This document shows positions 35,669-44,214 of a stretch of DNA of 64,000 bases, piece after piece. How positions within the stretch are numbered: position 1 is the stretch's first letter; each line of letters begins with the position of its first letter. The stretch is taken from positions 43,556 to 107,555 of the forward strand of contig NZ_CAKZHV010000031.1 in the NCBI RefSeq assembly GCF_936927845.1, read 5' to 3'. Source of the stretch: an uncultured Sphingomonas sp. Lineage in GTDB: Bacteria; Pseudomonadota; Alphaproteobacteria; Sphingomonadales; Sphingomonadaceae. Under the pieces are notes generated by a model. The model was not told the origin of the DNA. It saw only the letters and a list, made by a program, of their open reading frames with translations, and searched no databases. The translations under genes and the position numbers were made by a program.

Positions 35669-36775
35669 ATGAGCAAGCTCGAACAACTCCGCGACATCGG
35701 TCAGGCGCCGTGGCTCGACTTTGTCGACCGCAAGTTCCTCGATGCCGGCGGCTTGAAGAAGCTGGTCGACGAGGACGGCGTGACCGGCGTCACCTCCAAT
35801 CCGACGATCTTCGAGAAGGCGATGGGCGCGGGCGACGCTTATGCCGCCGGTTTCGCCGAGTTCGACAAGGCCAATCCCAGTGCCGAGCCGATGGCGCGCT
35901 ACGAATCGCAGGCGGTCAAGGACATCCAGGCAGCGTGCGACGTGCTGCGCCCCGTCTATGACCGGCTGGACGGAAAGGACGGCTATGTCAGCCTCGAGGT
36001 GTCGCCCTATCTCGCGCTCAAGGGGCCGGAGACCGCCGAGGAAGCCGAGCGGCTGTGGAAGGCGGTCGACCGCCCCAATCTGATGATCAAGATCCCCGGT
36101 ACCGACGACGGCGTCCGCGCGATTCGCGACACGATTGCGAAGGGGATCAACGTCAACGTGACGCTGCTGTTCTCGGTCGAGTCGTACCGGAACGTCGCGC
36201 ACGCCTATGTCGAGGGTCTGGAGGAGCGCGTGTCGAAGGACATGCCCGTCGACAAGATCGCCAGCGTGGCCAGCTTCTTCATTAGCCGGATCGACGGCAA
36301 GATCGACGACAAGATCGATGCCGGCCAAGGCGGTGACGAGGCCAAGGCGTTGAAGGGTAAGGTCGCGATCGCCAACGCGAAGCTGGCTTATGCATGGTAC
36401 CAGGAGTTCATCGCCTCCGACCGCTGGCAGAAGCTCGCTGCCAAGGGCGCGCAGCCGCAGCGGCTGCTGTGGGCGTCGACCGGCACCAAGAACCCCGACT
36501 ATTCCGACACCCTCTACGTCGACGAGCTGATCGGCCCCGACACCGTCAACACCATGCCGCCCAAGACGATGGACGCGTTCCGCGACCACGGCACCGTGAA
36601 GGTTACGCTGACCGAGGATGTCGAGGGCGCGCGCAAGACGATCGCAGATGCCGAGCGGCTCGGGCTCGACCTCGACGGCGTGACCAAGACGCTGGTCGAC
36701 GAGGGCGTAGCGAGCTTCACCAAGTCGTTCGACGACCTGCTCGCCGCGATCGGCAAGCAGAAGGCGGACGCCTGA
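35669..36775 (+). CDS. tal: Transaldolase
   Basis: The 368-residue protein has the TalB/Tal signature GVTGVTSNPTIFEKAM and the active-site lysine in LMIKIPGTDDGVRAI. NVTLLFSVESYRNVAHAYVEGLE and the C-terminal LWASTGTKNPDYSDTLYVDEL are also typical of the longer Tal subfamily. It is not fused to glucose-6-phosphate isomerase. It lies in the same direction as tkt and transfers a three-carbon dihydroxyacetone unit. Confidence 0.95.
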   Translation: MSKLEQLRDIGQAPWLDFVDRKFLDAGGLKKLVDEDGVTGVTSNPTIFEKAMGAGDAYAAGFAEFDKANPSAEPMARYESQAVKDIQAACDVLRPVYDRLDGKDGYVSLEVSPYLALKGPETAEEAERLWKAVDRPNLMIKIPGTDDGVRAIRDTIAKGINVNVTLLFSVESYRNVAHAYVEGLEERVSKDMPVDKIASVASFFISRIDGKIDDKIDAGQGGDEAKALKGKVAIANAKLAYAWYQEFIASDRWQKLAAKGAQPQRLLWASTGTKNPDYSDTLYVDELIGPDTVNTMPPKTMDAFRDHGTVKVTLTEDVEGARKTIADAERLGLDLDGVTKTLVDEGVASFTKSFDDLLAAIGKQKADA

Positions 36776-36788
36776 CCTGAGCGATCAT

Positions 36789-36819
36789 TCCCGGTGGCGC
36801 TCCCGTCGCGCCGCCGGGA
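36789..36819. terminator. Bidirectional hairpin between tal and wecB
   Basis: Twelve-base arms (36789-36800 and 36808-36819), paired throughout with one G-T wobble, enclose a seven-base loop. The hairpin lies between the convergent tal and wecB stops. No T run follows on either strand, so it is a terminator-like barrier rather than a textbook intrinsic terminator. Confidence 0.55.
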
Positions 36820-36843
36820 TCGTCCATCCGCCGACCCGTCGCC

Positions 36844-38004
36844 TCACGCGACCGCGCGCGGCGGCACCTCGTTCCGGCCCGCCCAGGCGACCAGCGCGTC
36901 GACGATCCGCGGTACGGCGTGACCGTCGCCGTACGGATTGTGCACCCCGCTCATCGCCGCATAAACGTCGGCGTCGGTCAGCAGCCGCGATGCCTCGCGC
37001 ACGATCGCTTCCTTGTCGGTGCCGACCAGTCGCACGGTGCCGGCATCGACCGCCTCGGGTCGCTCGGTGGTGTCGCGCATGACCAGCACCGGCTTGCCGA
37101 GCGACGGCGCTTCCTCCTGGATCCCGCCCGAGTCGGTCAGCACCAGCGTCGCCGCGTCGAGCATGGCGACGAACGGCAGGTAATCGAGCGGTGCGATCAG
37201 GTGGACGTTCGACAGGCCGCTGAGCAATCGGTTGACCGGTTCCTGCACGTTCGGGTTGAGGTGAACCGGGTAGACCAGGTCGACGCTGGGGAAGTCGCGC
37301 GCCAGCCGCGCGAGCGCGGCGCAGATCCGCTCGAACCCGGCACCGAAATTCTCGCGGCGGTGGCCGGTTACCAGCACCATGCGCCGGCCGGGGGTGGGCA
37401 GCGGCAGGCCGGCGGTGACGCGCGCGTGGAGATCGGCGTCGCTGCGCAAGCGGGCCACCACCTTCAACAGCGCGTCGATGACGGTGTTGCCGGTGACGGT
37501 GATGATCCGCGGATCGATCCCCTCGGCGCGCAGATTCTGGCTGGCGCGCGTCGTTGGCGCGAAGTGGAGCGCGGCGAGGCCGCCGGTCAGCTTGCGGTTC
37601 GCTTCCTCGGGCCACGGGGCGTAGAGGTCGCCGGTGCGCAGCCCCGCCTCGACATGCGCGACCGGTATGCGGTGCCAATAGGCCGACAAGGATGCCGCCA
37701 GCGTCGTCAGCGTGTCACCGTGCACCAGCACCATGTCGGGGCGCTGATGCGCGAACACCTCCGCCATGCCCGACAGCACCGCGGTCGCGACCCCGGTCAG
37801 ATCCTGTCCGGGCCGCATCACGGCGAGGTCGTGGTCGGCGCTGAGATCGAACAGGCGCATGACCTGGTCGAGCATCTCGCGGTGCTGCCCGGTTACGCAG
37901 ATGCGCGCGTCGAAGCGCGCGTCGGCGGCGAGCGCGAGCGCGAGCGGCGCCATCTTGATCGCCTCGGGCCGGGTCCCGAACACCGACAGAACCTTGATCG
38001 TCAC
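36844..38004 (-). CDS. wecB: UDP-N-acetylglucosamine 2-epimerase (non-hydrolysing)
   Basis: The 386-residue enzyme makes UDP-ManNAc from UDP-GlcNAc. It begins TIKVLSVFGTRPEAIKMAPL and has CVTGQHREMLDQV, VHGDTLTTLAASLSAYW, HVEAGLRTGDLYAPWPEEAN, LVTGHRRENFG, DSGGIQEEAPSLGKPVLVMR and TERPEAVDAG, all family motifs. The start is GTG 38004, with GGGG about six bases upstream. Together with wecC (47470-48765) it supplies UDP-ManNAcA. Confidence 0.95.
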   Translation of the reverse strand: MTIKVLSVFGTRPEAIKMAPLALALAADARFDARICVTGQHREMLDQVMRLFDLSADHDLAVMRPGQDLTGVATAVLSGMAEVFAHQRPDMVLVHGDTLTTLAASLSAYWHRIPVAHVEAGLRTGDLYAPWPEEANRKLTGGLAALHFAPTTRASQNLRAEGIDPRIITVTGNTVIDALLKVVARLRSDADLHARVTAGLPLPTPGRRMVLVTGHRRENFGAGFERICAALARLARDFPSVDLVYPVHLNPNVQEPVNRLLSGLSNVHLIAPLDYLPFVAMLDAATLVLTDSGGIQEEAPSLGKPVLVMRDTTERPEAVDAGTVRLVGTDKEAIVREASRLLTDADVYAAMSGVHNPYGDGHAVPRIVDALVAWAGRNEVPPRAVA

Positions 38005-38071
38005 TGCAACCCCGCTTGGTCGTTCGGGCTGCAGCCTAGCGTGCAAGGTTTAACGAAGCGATGCCGCGCGC

Positions 38072-39079
38072 TCAGGCACGGATCCCGTGATAGTCGCGGT
38101 ACCAGTCGACGAAGCGGGGGATGCCGACGTCGATCGCGGTGGTCGGCGCGTAGCCCAGGTCGCGGTTGATCGCGGAGATGTCGGCGAACGTGCGATGCAC
38201 GTCGCCGGGCTGCATCGGCTGGTGGTCGCGGATCGCGGTGCGCCCCGTCGCCTGTTCGAGCACGTCGATCATGCGGCCGAGCTGTTCGGCATTGTTGTTG
38301 CCGATATTGTAGAGCCGGTGCGGGGCGACGCTGCCGCCCGCCTTCACCGCGCCGTCGTCGGCGGGTGGGTGATCGAGGCAGGCGACGACGCCCGAGACGA
38401 TGTCGTCGATATAGGTGAAGTCGCGCTGCATGTCGCCGTTGTTGAATACCTTGATTGGGCGGCCCGCGAACATCGCTTCGGTGAACAGCCACAAGGCCAT
38501 GTCGGGGCGGCCCCACGGCCCGTAAACGGTGAAGAAGCGCAATCCGGTCTGCGGCAGGCGGTAGAGGTGCGCATAGGTTTCGCTCATCAGCTCGTCGGCC
38601 TTCTTGGTCGCGGCGTAGAGCGAGACGGGGTGGTCGACGCGGTCCTCGACCGCGAACGGCAGCTTGGTATTGCCGCCGTAGACCGACGAGGAGGAGGCGT
38701 AGACCAGATGCGCGACGCGGCGCTGGCGCGCGAGTTCGAGCAGGTTGACGTGACCGACGAGGTTCGCCTGGACGTAGGCGTGTGAATTCTCGATCGAGTA
38801 GCGCACGCCCGCCTGCGCACCGAGGTGGACGATGCGGTCGAACGCGTATCCGTGCAGCGCCTGCGTCAGCGCGGCCATGTCGGCGAAGTCGAGCGGGAGA
38901 AAGGTGAAGGCGTCGCCGTGGCGCTCGGCCAAATGCGCGAGGCGCGCGTGCTTGAGCGCGGGCGGGTAGTAATCGTTGAGATTGTCGATGCCGATCACGC
39001 GGTCGCCGCGCGCGAGCAGCCGCTCGGCCACGTGCATCCCGATGAACCCGGCCGCGCCGGTCACCAACGTCGTCACCAT
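38072..39079 (-). CDS. NAD-dependent sugar epimerase, probable UDP-glucuronate 4-epimerase
   Basis: The 335-residue extended SDR protein has the Rossmann GAAGFIGMHVAERL, the catalytic Ser in YASSSSVYGGN, and the YAATK pair. The segments DNLNDYYPPALKHARL, GVRYSIENSHAYVQANL and FTVYGPWGRPDMALWLFTEA are characteristic of UDP-GlcA 4-epimerases, which make UDP-galacturonate. It lies 67 bases downstream of, and in the same direction as, the region leading into wecB. Confidence 0.88.
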   Translation of the reverse strand: MVTTLVTGAAGFIGMHVAERLLARGDRVIGIDNLNDYYPPALKHARLAHLAERHGDAFTFLPLDFADMAALTQALHGYAFDRIVHLGAQAGVRYSIENSHAYVQANLVGHVNLLELARQRRVAHLVYASSSSVYGGNTKLPFAVEDRVDHPVSLYAATKKADELMSETYAHLYRLPQTGLRFFTVYGPWGRPDMALWLFTEAMFAGRPIKVFNNGDMQRDFTYIDDIVSGVVACLDHPPADDGAVKAGGSVAPHRLYNIGNNNAEQLGRMIDVLEQATGRTAIRDHQPMQPGDVHRTFADISAINRDLGYAPTTAIDVGIPRFVDWYRDYHGIRA

Positions 39080-39173
39080 TGTTACCCCCGCCGTCAGGTC
39101 GCCCGTCGTAGCGTCGCGGCTATGCCTCGCAACCCTGAACGCTTCGTTGCCGCCGATCAGGCCAAGCGCACGA

Positions 39174-40250
39174 TCACGGGGCGACGGCGATCGCGGCGCG
39201 CGGGCGGCGGGTCAGCCGCTGACCCCAGCGGATCGCGGGCCGTTCGATCCAGCGGTGAACCGCCGCCGCGATCACGAGCGTGCCGGCGAGCGTCGCTGCG
39301 AGAAACAGGATCGCGTTGGCCGCGTGGTCGGGCGGAATCAGGCGAACGACGATGCGCGTCACGGGGATGTGGAACAGGTAGGCACCGTAGCTGACCGCGC
39401 CCAGCCACAACAACGCGGGCGGCACCGCGCCCGCGCGGCGGTGAAACGCGACAAAGCTCACGAGCGCTGCCACCCCGGCGAGGAAGACGCCCGTCGGCGT
39501 CGAACGCGTGAAGCTGTGGTCGCTCTGGCTTGCCAGCAGCGGCAGCGCGAGGAGTGCGGCGGTCGCGAGCGCGAGCGCGTACCTCCTGGGCGCGTGTTCT
39601 TCCTGCGCAATCCGCAGCAAGGCGCCGACGAACAGGAACGACAGATGCGCGCCGAGGTAAGGAAGCGGCACCGGGACGCCGAGCGCACGCGCGATCACGC
39701 CCGCAACCGGTAGCGCGATGCAGACGAGGCCGAGCGCGAACACGGCGGCGGAGCGGCGCAACCAGCCGGCCGCGAACAGGGCGGCGCACAAGGCGTAGAA
39801 GGCGAGTTCGACGAACAGCGTCCAATACACGCCCGAAACCGGCGGCTGGCCGAACAGCGTCGGCGCCATCGTCAGGTTGGCGACGAGCTGCGCGGAGGTC
39901 GGCACGGCGGCGCTGGTCGCCGTCATCGCCGCGACCGAGAGCCAGAAGCCGGGGTAGAGCCGCAGGACGCGGGTGAGCGCGAAGCGCGGCAGCGCGTGCA
40001 CGCCGCGCAGGCTGAACGGCACGACATAGCCGCTGATCAGAAAGAACAGCACGACGCCGTAGCGGCCAAGATCGAAGCGATCGAGCGTGATCGCGGAAAG
40101 CCAGGTATGAACGGCGGGCGAGCGTGCAGACGACCCCGGCGCGGCGGTGATCGGCTGCACCGCGTGTTGAACGCAGACGCATAGCGCCGCCACCCCGCGC
40201 AGCGCATCGATCGATGCGATCCGATTTCCGTTCGCCAACACGTCCCCCAT
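39174..40250 (-). CDS. Acyltransferase 3 family membrane protein (OafA/YrhL type)
   Basis: The 358-residue protein has about ten membrane helices. The family signatures are the N-terminal IASIDALRGVAALCVCVQHA, GRYGVVLFFLISGYVVPFSL (the catalytic histidine region and the F-x-I-SGY motif) and GVYWTLFVELAFYALCAALF. Such enzymes O-acetylate or otherwise acylate surface sugars. There is no C-terminal SGNH domain. An SGNH hydrolase gene lies 600 bases away, divergently transcribed. Polysaccharide modification is inferred from context. Confidence 0.88.
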   Translation of the reverse strand: MGDVLANGNRIASIDALRGVAALCVCVQHAVQPITAAPGSSARSPAVHTWLSAITLDRFDLGRYGVVLFFLISGYVVPFSLRGVHALPRFALTRVLRLYPGFWLSVAAMTATSAAVPTSAQLVANLTMAPTLFGQPPVSGVYWTLFVELAFYALCAALFAAGWLRRSAAVFALGLVCIALPVAGVIARALGVPVPLPYLGAHLSFLFVGALLRIAQEEHAPRRYALALATAALLALPLLASQSDHSFTRSTPTGVFLAGVAALVSFVAFHRRAGAVPPALLWLGAVSYGAYLFHIPVTRIVVRLIPPDHAANAILFLAATLAGTLVIAAAVHRWIERPAIRWGQRLTRRPRAAIAVAP

Positions 40251-40422
40251 CCGCCCGGCAGCGCTCCCATTCCGCGAGCGTCATGCAGGTGTGACACGCG
40301 CCTCCGCCCGCTTCAAGCGGCGGCGCCGGCGCGGACTGCCGGCCCGCGCACGATTGTCGCTGTCCTACACGCGAGGTGCCGCATAGCCGGAACAAACAAC
40401 GAACGAACAAGGAGGCGACGTG

Positions 40423-40857
40423 ATGAACGACGTACAGGTTGGTGCACCCGGCGGGTTCGTGCCGCAGATCGCGCTGACGCTCGGCGCGCGCGACGGCGTG
40501 GCGGTCGCGGTCGACCGGACCAACCCGCTGCCGATGCGCGCGGTGGCGACCGCGGCAACGTCGGTGCCGCTCGCGGGGACGCTGGCGGAGAGCGGCGTCG
40601 TGGGCCCGTTCACCCCCGACTTGATGCGTGCGATCACCGTCACGCTGGCGGGCGAGTGGAGCGGCACGGTGAGTGTCCTGCGATCGAGCGACGGCGGTGC
40701 GACGCGGCAGCCGCTGACCTTCGTCGACGGCTCGGCCAAGGGCGTGTGGAGCGGCAACGTCAACACCGCGATCGGCGAGGAAAGTGTCGCGGGCGCGCGC
40801 TATTACCTCCAGTTCGCGCGCGTGTCGGGCACGCTTTCCTTTCGCGTGGAGCAGTGA
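40423..40857 (+). CDS. Phage tail-type beta-sandwich protein
   Basis: The 144-residue protein has no signal peptide or membrane segment. The second half has the pattern LAGEWSGTVSVLRSSDGGAT, a stretch ending PLTFVDG, then GARYYLQFARVSGTLSFRVEQ. I recognise this as the small beta-sandwich protein of alphaproteobacterial phage and prophage tails. A strong AAGGAGG seven bases before ATG 40423 predicts high translation. It is two bases upstream of the SGNH hydrolase gene, so the two form a unit. The family call is from memory of the pattern. Confidence 0.55.
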   Translation: MNDVQVGAPGGFVPQIALTLGARDGVAVAVDRTNPLPMRAVATAATSVPLAGTLAESGVVGPFTPDLMRAITVTLAGEWSGTVSVLRSSDGGATRQPLTFVDGSAKGVWSGNVNTAIGEESVAGARYYLQFARVSGTLSFRVEQ

Positions 40858-40859
40858 CG

Positions 40860-42146
40860 ATGGCGCTCGACATCGAAGCGCAGGGGCTCGCGCTCGGCGC
40901 GCGCGCACTCGCCGAAGCGCGGCACGAGGGGTATTTTCCGGTTGCGTGCCGGACCGGCGCGGCGTTCGGGCGCGCGGTCGCCGCGAACAATCCCGGCGTC
41001 GCGCGCACGCGGCACGTGCTGCCGTACGGCGCGATCGACCTGATGCCGGTTTATGCCGGCTGGACGCTGCAACCGGGCGAGGTATCGACCGCGGCGCTTT
41101 CAGGCATTCATCTCGGCATCGAGCCGACGTGGGGTGCGCAGTCGATGTGGGGCGCGACCGGCAACGGCGCGGCGGTGGTCAGGCGCGTCAGCGCGAATGG
41201 CAATCTGTCGCCGAGCGTCCCCGCCGACCACCTGCTGCTGCCCGAGCCGGTCGCGGTCAACCGCCGCGCGGGCGAGGCGATCGGCACACGCATCTGGGTG
41301 CCGAGCGGATCGGGCTATGCTGCCAGCCGCTCGGTGCTCGCCGGGCAGGATTATTGCTACATCGGCGCCAACGCGACCGACTGGGCATGGGGTGGGACGA
41401 TCACGGGCGCAAGCCCGCTCGCTTCGACGATCCAGCCGATCGCGATCCTGGGGCGGACCCCCGATCGGCGGCGGCATCCGGCGGTCGCGATCGTCGGCGA
41501 TTCGATCGGCTACGGCAACGTCAGCATGTCGGACGGCGCGCTCGGCTGGGACAATGACGCCGACGGCAATTCGGGCTGGATCGAGCGCGCGCTGGCCAAT
41601 CGCGTCGCGTGGAGCAACCTGTCCGCGCCGGGCGACCGGCTCGATTACCTGACCAACGTCAACGGCGGCGCGGGCGGGCGGCGCGTCGGGCGCAGCAATG
41701 CGTTGCGGCGGCTGGGTTATACCCATGTGATCCACGCGTTGTCGGGCACCAACGATGCCTTCGCGGGACTGACGCTGGCGCAGATCCAGGATCGCTGGCT
41801 CAACTGGACCGACGAACTCGTCGGCATGGGGCACCGTGTCTGGGCGGTGACGCCGCTGCCGCATACCGCGTCGAGCGACAGCTGGGCGACGCTTGCCAAC
41901 CAGAGCGTGACCCCGCCGGGCGCCGTGCTCGTCCAGATGGCCGACTGGATCCGCGCCAACGCGCGTGCGTACGGTTGCGAGCGCGTGATCGATCTGGCGG
42001 CGCTGGTCGACAACGGGTCGGGGCGATGGCGCGTCGATCTCGCCGCGCAACTCGGGGCGCCGCCGACCTATGACGGCGTTCACCCCGCGAGCCTGATGAC
42101 GCAGTGGATCGCGGCGCAAGGGCTGATCGGTGCCGGGCTGAACTGA
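40860..42146 (+). CDS. SGNH/GDSL hydrolase with an N-terminal beta-rich domain
   Basis: The 428-residue protein carries the SGNH blocks in its C-terminal half: block I VGDSIGYGN (Ser215), block III SGTND (Asn298) and block V DGVH (Asp405, His408), a complete esterase triad. Residues 1-200 form a separate domain with many Gly/Trp/Tyr. No signal peptide is visible, consistent with a phage-tail or cytoplasmic esterase rather than a secreted one. It starts two bases after the preceding stop. Likely activity is deacetylation or de-esterification of a glycan. Confidence 0.78.
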   Translation: MALDIEAQGLALGARALAEARHEGYFPVACRTGAAFGRAVAANNPGVARTRHVLPYGAIDLMPVYAGWTLQPGEVSTAALSGIHLGIEPTWGAQSMWGATGNGAAVVRRVSANGNLSPSVPADHLLLPEPVAVNRRAGEAIGTRIWVPSGSGYAASRSVLAGQDYCYIGANATDWAWGGTITGASPLASTIQPIAILGRTPDRRRHPAVAIVGDSIGYGNVSMSDGALGWDNDADGNSGWIERALANRVAWSNLSAPGDRLDYLTNVNGGAGGRRVGRSNALRRLGYTHVIHALSGTNDAFAGLTLAQIQDRWLNWTDELVGMGHRVWAVTPLPHTASSDSWATLANQSVTPPGAVLVQMADWIRANARAYGCERVIDLAALVDNGSGRWRVDLAAQLGAPPTYDGVHPASLMTQWIAAQGLIGAGLN

Positions 42147-42162
42147 GCCCCGGCACGCCACA

Positions 42163-42214
42163 ACCGTCGTGCGCGCAATTGGACATCACCGCAGTGGTGC
42201 GCGCGCACGACGGT
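42163..42214. repeat. Perfect 14-bp inverted repeat after the SGNH hydrolase gene
   Basis: The arms at 42163-42176 and 42201-42214 are perfectly complementary (ACCGTCGTGCGCGC and its reverse complement), with a 24-base loop containing a small CACC/GGTG hairpin. It starts 16 bases after the SGNH stop. It may terminate that transcript, although no T run follows, or be a recombination or regulatory site at the edge of the phage-like gene pair. Confidence 0.6.
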
Positions 42215-42371
42215 GCGTACACCAGGCGTGGGGGAAAACAGGCGGGGGCTTGTTGACGGATGTGCGCACGGGAAAGTGGGTGCGATCGCGCGTGCTGCCG
42301 TTTCGGCCGACCGCTGCGGCACGCCGTCGCCGTCGATCGACCGCGATTGACCCGGTATATCGGACCAGCGC

Positions 42372-43676
42372 GTGCCCGGCGCGGTTGAGCCGCTCGTGTT
42401 CGTGGCCCGGCGGCGGCGGGTGCAACCGCTTCCGCGCAACTGGCCGCTCGTGCTGATCGTCGCGGCGGTGACGTGGGTTGCCGCGGTCGGGTTCCAGCCG
42501 CTGCAGGACCGCGCCGATTTCGTGCAATATGCGGTGGTCGATCAGCAGCTCTATCTGCCGTTCTACCTGGGGCTCGCCGCGCTCGCGGCCGTGACCTGCG
42601 CGCGCTACCCGGCATTCGCGCTGCGGTTGCCCGATCCGCTGCTCGTCGCGTTCCTGCTATGGGCGGCGGTGACCGTGTTCGTCGCCGCCGTGCCCGCGAA
42701 AGCGGTGCTCAACTGGGGCAAGCAGGTGGCGTACCTGTTCGGCGTCGGTGCGCTGGTCGTGCTGGTTCCGTCGCAGCGCCTGCTGGTGCGCGTGCTGGCG
42801 GCGACGTTGCTCGGCATCGTCGCGCTCGATCTCGCGGCCGTGGTGCTCTGCCCCGATGTCGCGATCCATCAGGCGAGCGACGCGGTCGAGCCGACGCTCG
42901 CCGGGTTGTGGCGCGGGCTCCACCCGCACAAGGCGAAGTTCGGCGAGGCGCTGGCGTTCGCGTTCCTGCTGACGCTGTTAAAGGCGCGCGAGCGGGGCGG
43001 GCGCTGGCGGCTGGCGCTGCTGCCGCTGCTCATCGCGGTGATGATCGCGGCCGGGGCGAAGACCTCCGTGCTCGCGCTCGCGTTGGCGTTGCTCGTCGCG
43101 GCAGCGCTGACGCGCGTCGCGCGGTATGCGCCGGGATCAATCGCCACGATCGTGGCGGCGCCGTTCGTCGTCGTAACGGGCGCCGTAGCGGCCGCGGTGG
43201 TGCCAATCGTGCTCGCCGATCTGTTCGGCGACGTGACGCTCGCGGGGCGAACGCGGTTATGGGCGTTCCTGTGGCATTATGCCGCGGCGCATCCGGTCGC
43301 GGGCAGCGGGTTCATGTCGTTCTTCATCGGGGAGGCCGGGCCGCTGTTCCGGTCAGGCGACGCGCTGCTGATGCGGCTGGGGAATGCGCACAATTCGTTC
43401 CTCGACCTGCTGGTGACCACAGGCTGGCCCGGTGCGCTGCTCGGCTGTACCGCGCTGGTGGTCGCCCCGATCGCGCGGGCGTACCGACGGTTGCCGCACG
43501 ACCGGTTCGCGCGATTGTGGGTGACGGTGCTGCTGTTCGGCGGGATCAGCAGCCTGACGAGCGTCACCCTGCTCCAGACCGAGCGTGCCGCCGGTCTGAT
43601 GATGACGCTCGCTTACGCCGCGCTGCGGCTGCGACGCGCACCCGAACCTGCGCGCGCGGGGCAGGCTCGTGGCTGA
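42372..43676 (+). CDS. O-antigen ligase / Wzy-type polymerase family membrane protein
   Basis: The 434-residue protein has about ten membrane helices. The Wzy_C/WaaL motif region is visible: GRTRLWAFLWHYAAAHPVAG, SGFMSFFIGE and NAHNSFLDLLVTTGWPGALLG. These proteins polymerise repeat units or attach polysaccharide to an acceptor. The start is a GTG at 42372 in a weak context, so the first 15-20 residues are uncertain. It overlaps the following GT2 remnant by eight bases. Confidence 0.85.
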   Translation: MPGAVEPLVFVARRRRVQPLPRNWPLVLIVAAVTWVAAVGFQPLQDRADFVQYAVVDQQLYLPFYLGLAALAAVTCARYPAFALRLPDPLLVAFLLWAAVTVFVAAVPAKAVLNWGKQVAYLFGVGALVVLVPSQRLLVRVLAATLLGIVALDLAAVVLCPDVAIHQASDAVEPTLAGLWRGLHPHKAKFGEALAFAFLLTLLKARERGGRWRLALLPLLIAVMIAAGAKTSVLALALALLVAAALTRVARYAPGSIATIVAAPFVVVTGAVAAAVVPIVLADLFGDVTLAGRTRLWAFLWHYAAAHPVAGSGFMSFFIGEAGPLFRSGDALLMRLGNAHNSFLDLLVTTGWPGALLGCTALVVAPIARAYRRLPHDRFARLWVTVLLFGGISSLTSVTLLQTERAAGLMMTLAYAALRLRRAPEPARAGQARG

Positions 43677-43917
43677 GCCGGTGCGCGTGTCGGCGATCAT
43701 CACCGCCTATCGTCGCGCCGACGTGGTCGGCGACGCGATCGCGTCTGCGCTGGCGCAGACCTATCCGGTGCACGAGGTCGTCGTCGTCGACGATGCCTCG
43801 CGCGATGGCACGGCGGCGGCGGTGTTGGCCGAGCGCGACCCGCGCGTCCGACTGGTGTCGCTGGCGCAGAATCTGGGGCCGGCCGGTGACGCGCTACACC
43901 TACATCCTGTATCCTAG
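43669..43917 (+). pseudogene. Glycosyltransferase family 2, truncated N-terminal remnant
   Basis: The first 71 residues are a normal GT2 start: VRVSAIITAYRRADVVGDAI, VHEVVVVDDASRDGTAAAVL and LVSLAQNLGPAG. In intact members NLGPAG continues with the nucleotide-binding and acceptor regions. Here the reading switches at about 43887 to unrelated codons (DALHLHPVS) and stops. The remaining 170 or more residues, including the DxD metal site, are missing. The GTG start overlaps the polymerase stop. The product should be inactive. Confidence 0.8.
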
Positions 43918-44092
43918 CCTGTGTTTTCTGGCCGGTTGCGTCGCATTGCGGATTCTTGACGTGTCGCGGCGCGCCAAGGCGATCCTGATCCATCGCTCCA
44001 CGAAGGGCGCGGCATTGGACAAGATTGACGTCGGCCCGGCCGATCAGGGACTTGCCACGCGCGCGTCCGCTTGCGCATATGACCCGTGGTAG
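43886..44092 (+). pseudogene. C-terminal fragment of a foreign membrane protein gene
   Basis: In a different frame from the GT2 remnant, a 68-codon stretch reads RYTYILYPSLCFLAGCVALR, then ILDVSRRAKAILI and a polar tail. It looks like the last transmembrane helix and tail of a larger membrane protein, perhaps a GT39-like glycosyltransferase. It has no start of its own and begins exactly where the GT2 homology ends. Base composition is less GC-rich than its neighbours, suggesting a recombination joint. Confidence 0.5.
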
Positions 44093-44214
44093 GCTGGGTG
44101 TCAGCCGGTGCCGGCGGCCATGGTCGCGCGTGGCAAGTGTCGCGAAGTCGGAAAAGGGACGGGGTGGGGCACGAGCCGTTCAGCCGTGACGAGGAACGGG
44201 GAGCGGTGGGCGGC

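Noticed and set aside
39157..40908. Minus-strand open frame overlapping the acyltransferase and extending into the phage-like gene.
   Set aside because: The acyltransferase in the neighbouring frame has clear family motifs and membrane helices; this one is Arg-rich noise.
40423..42146. Phage-like pair considered as an inducible prophage.
   Set aside because: No integrase, terminase, capsid, portal or lysis genes are nearby; at most it is a captured module.
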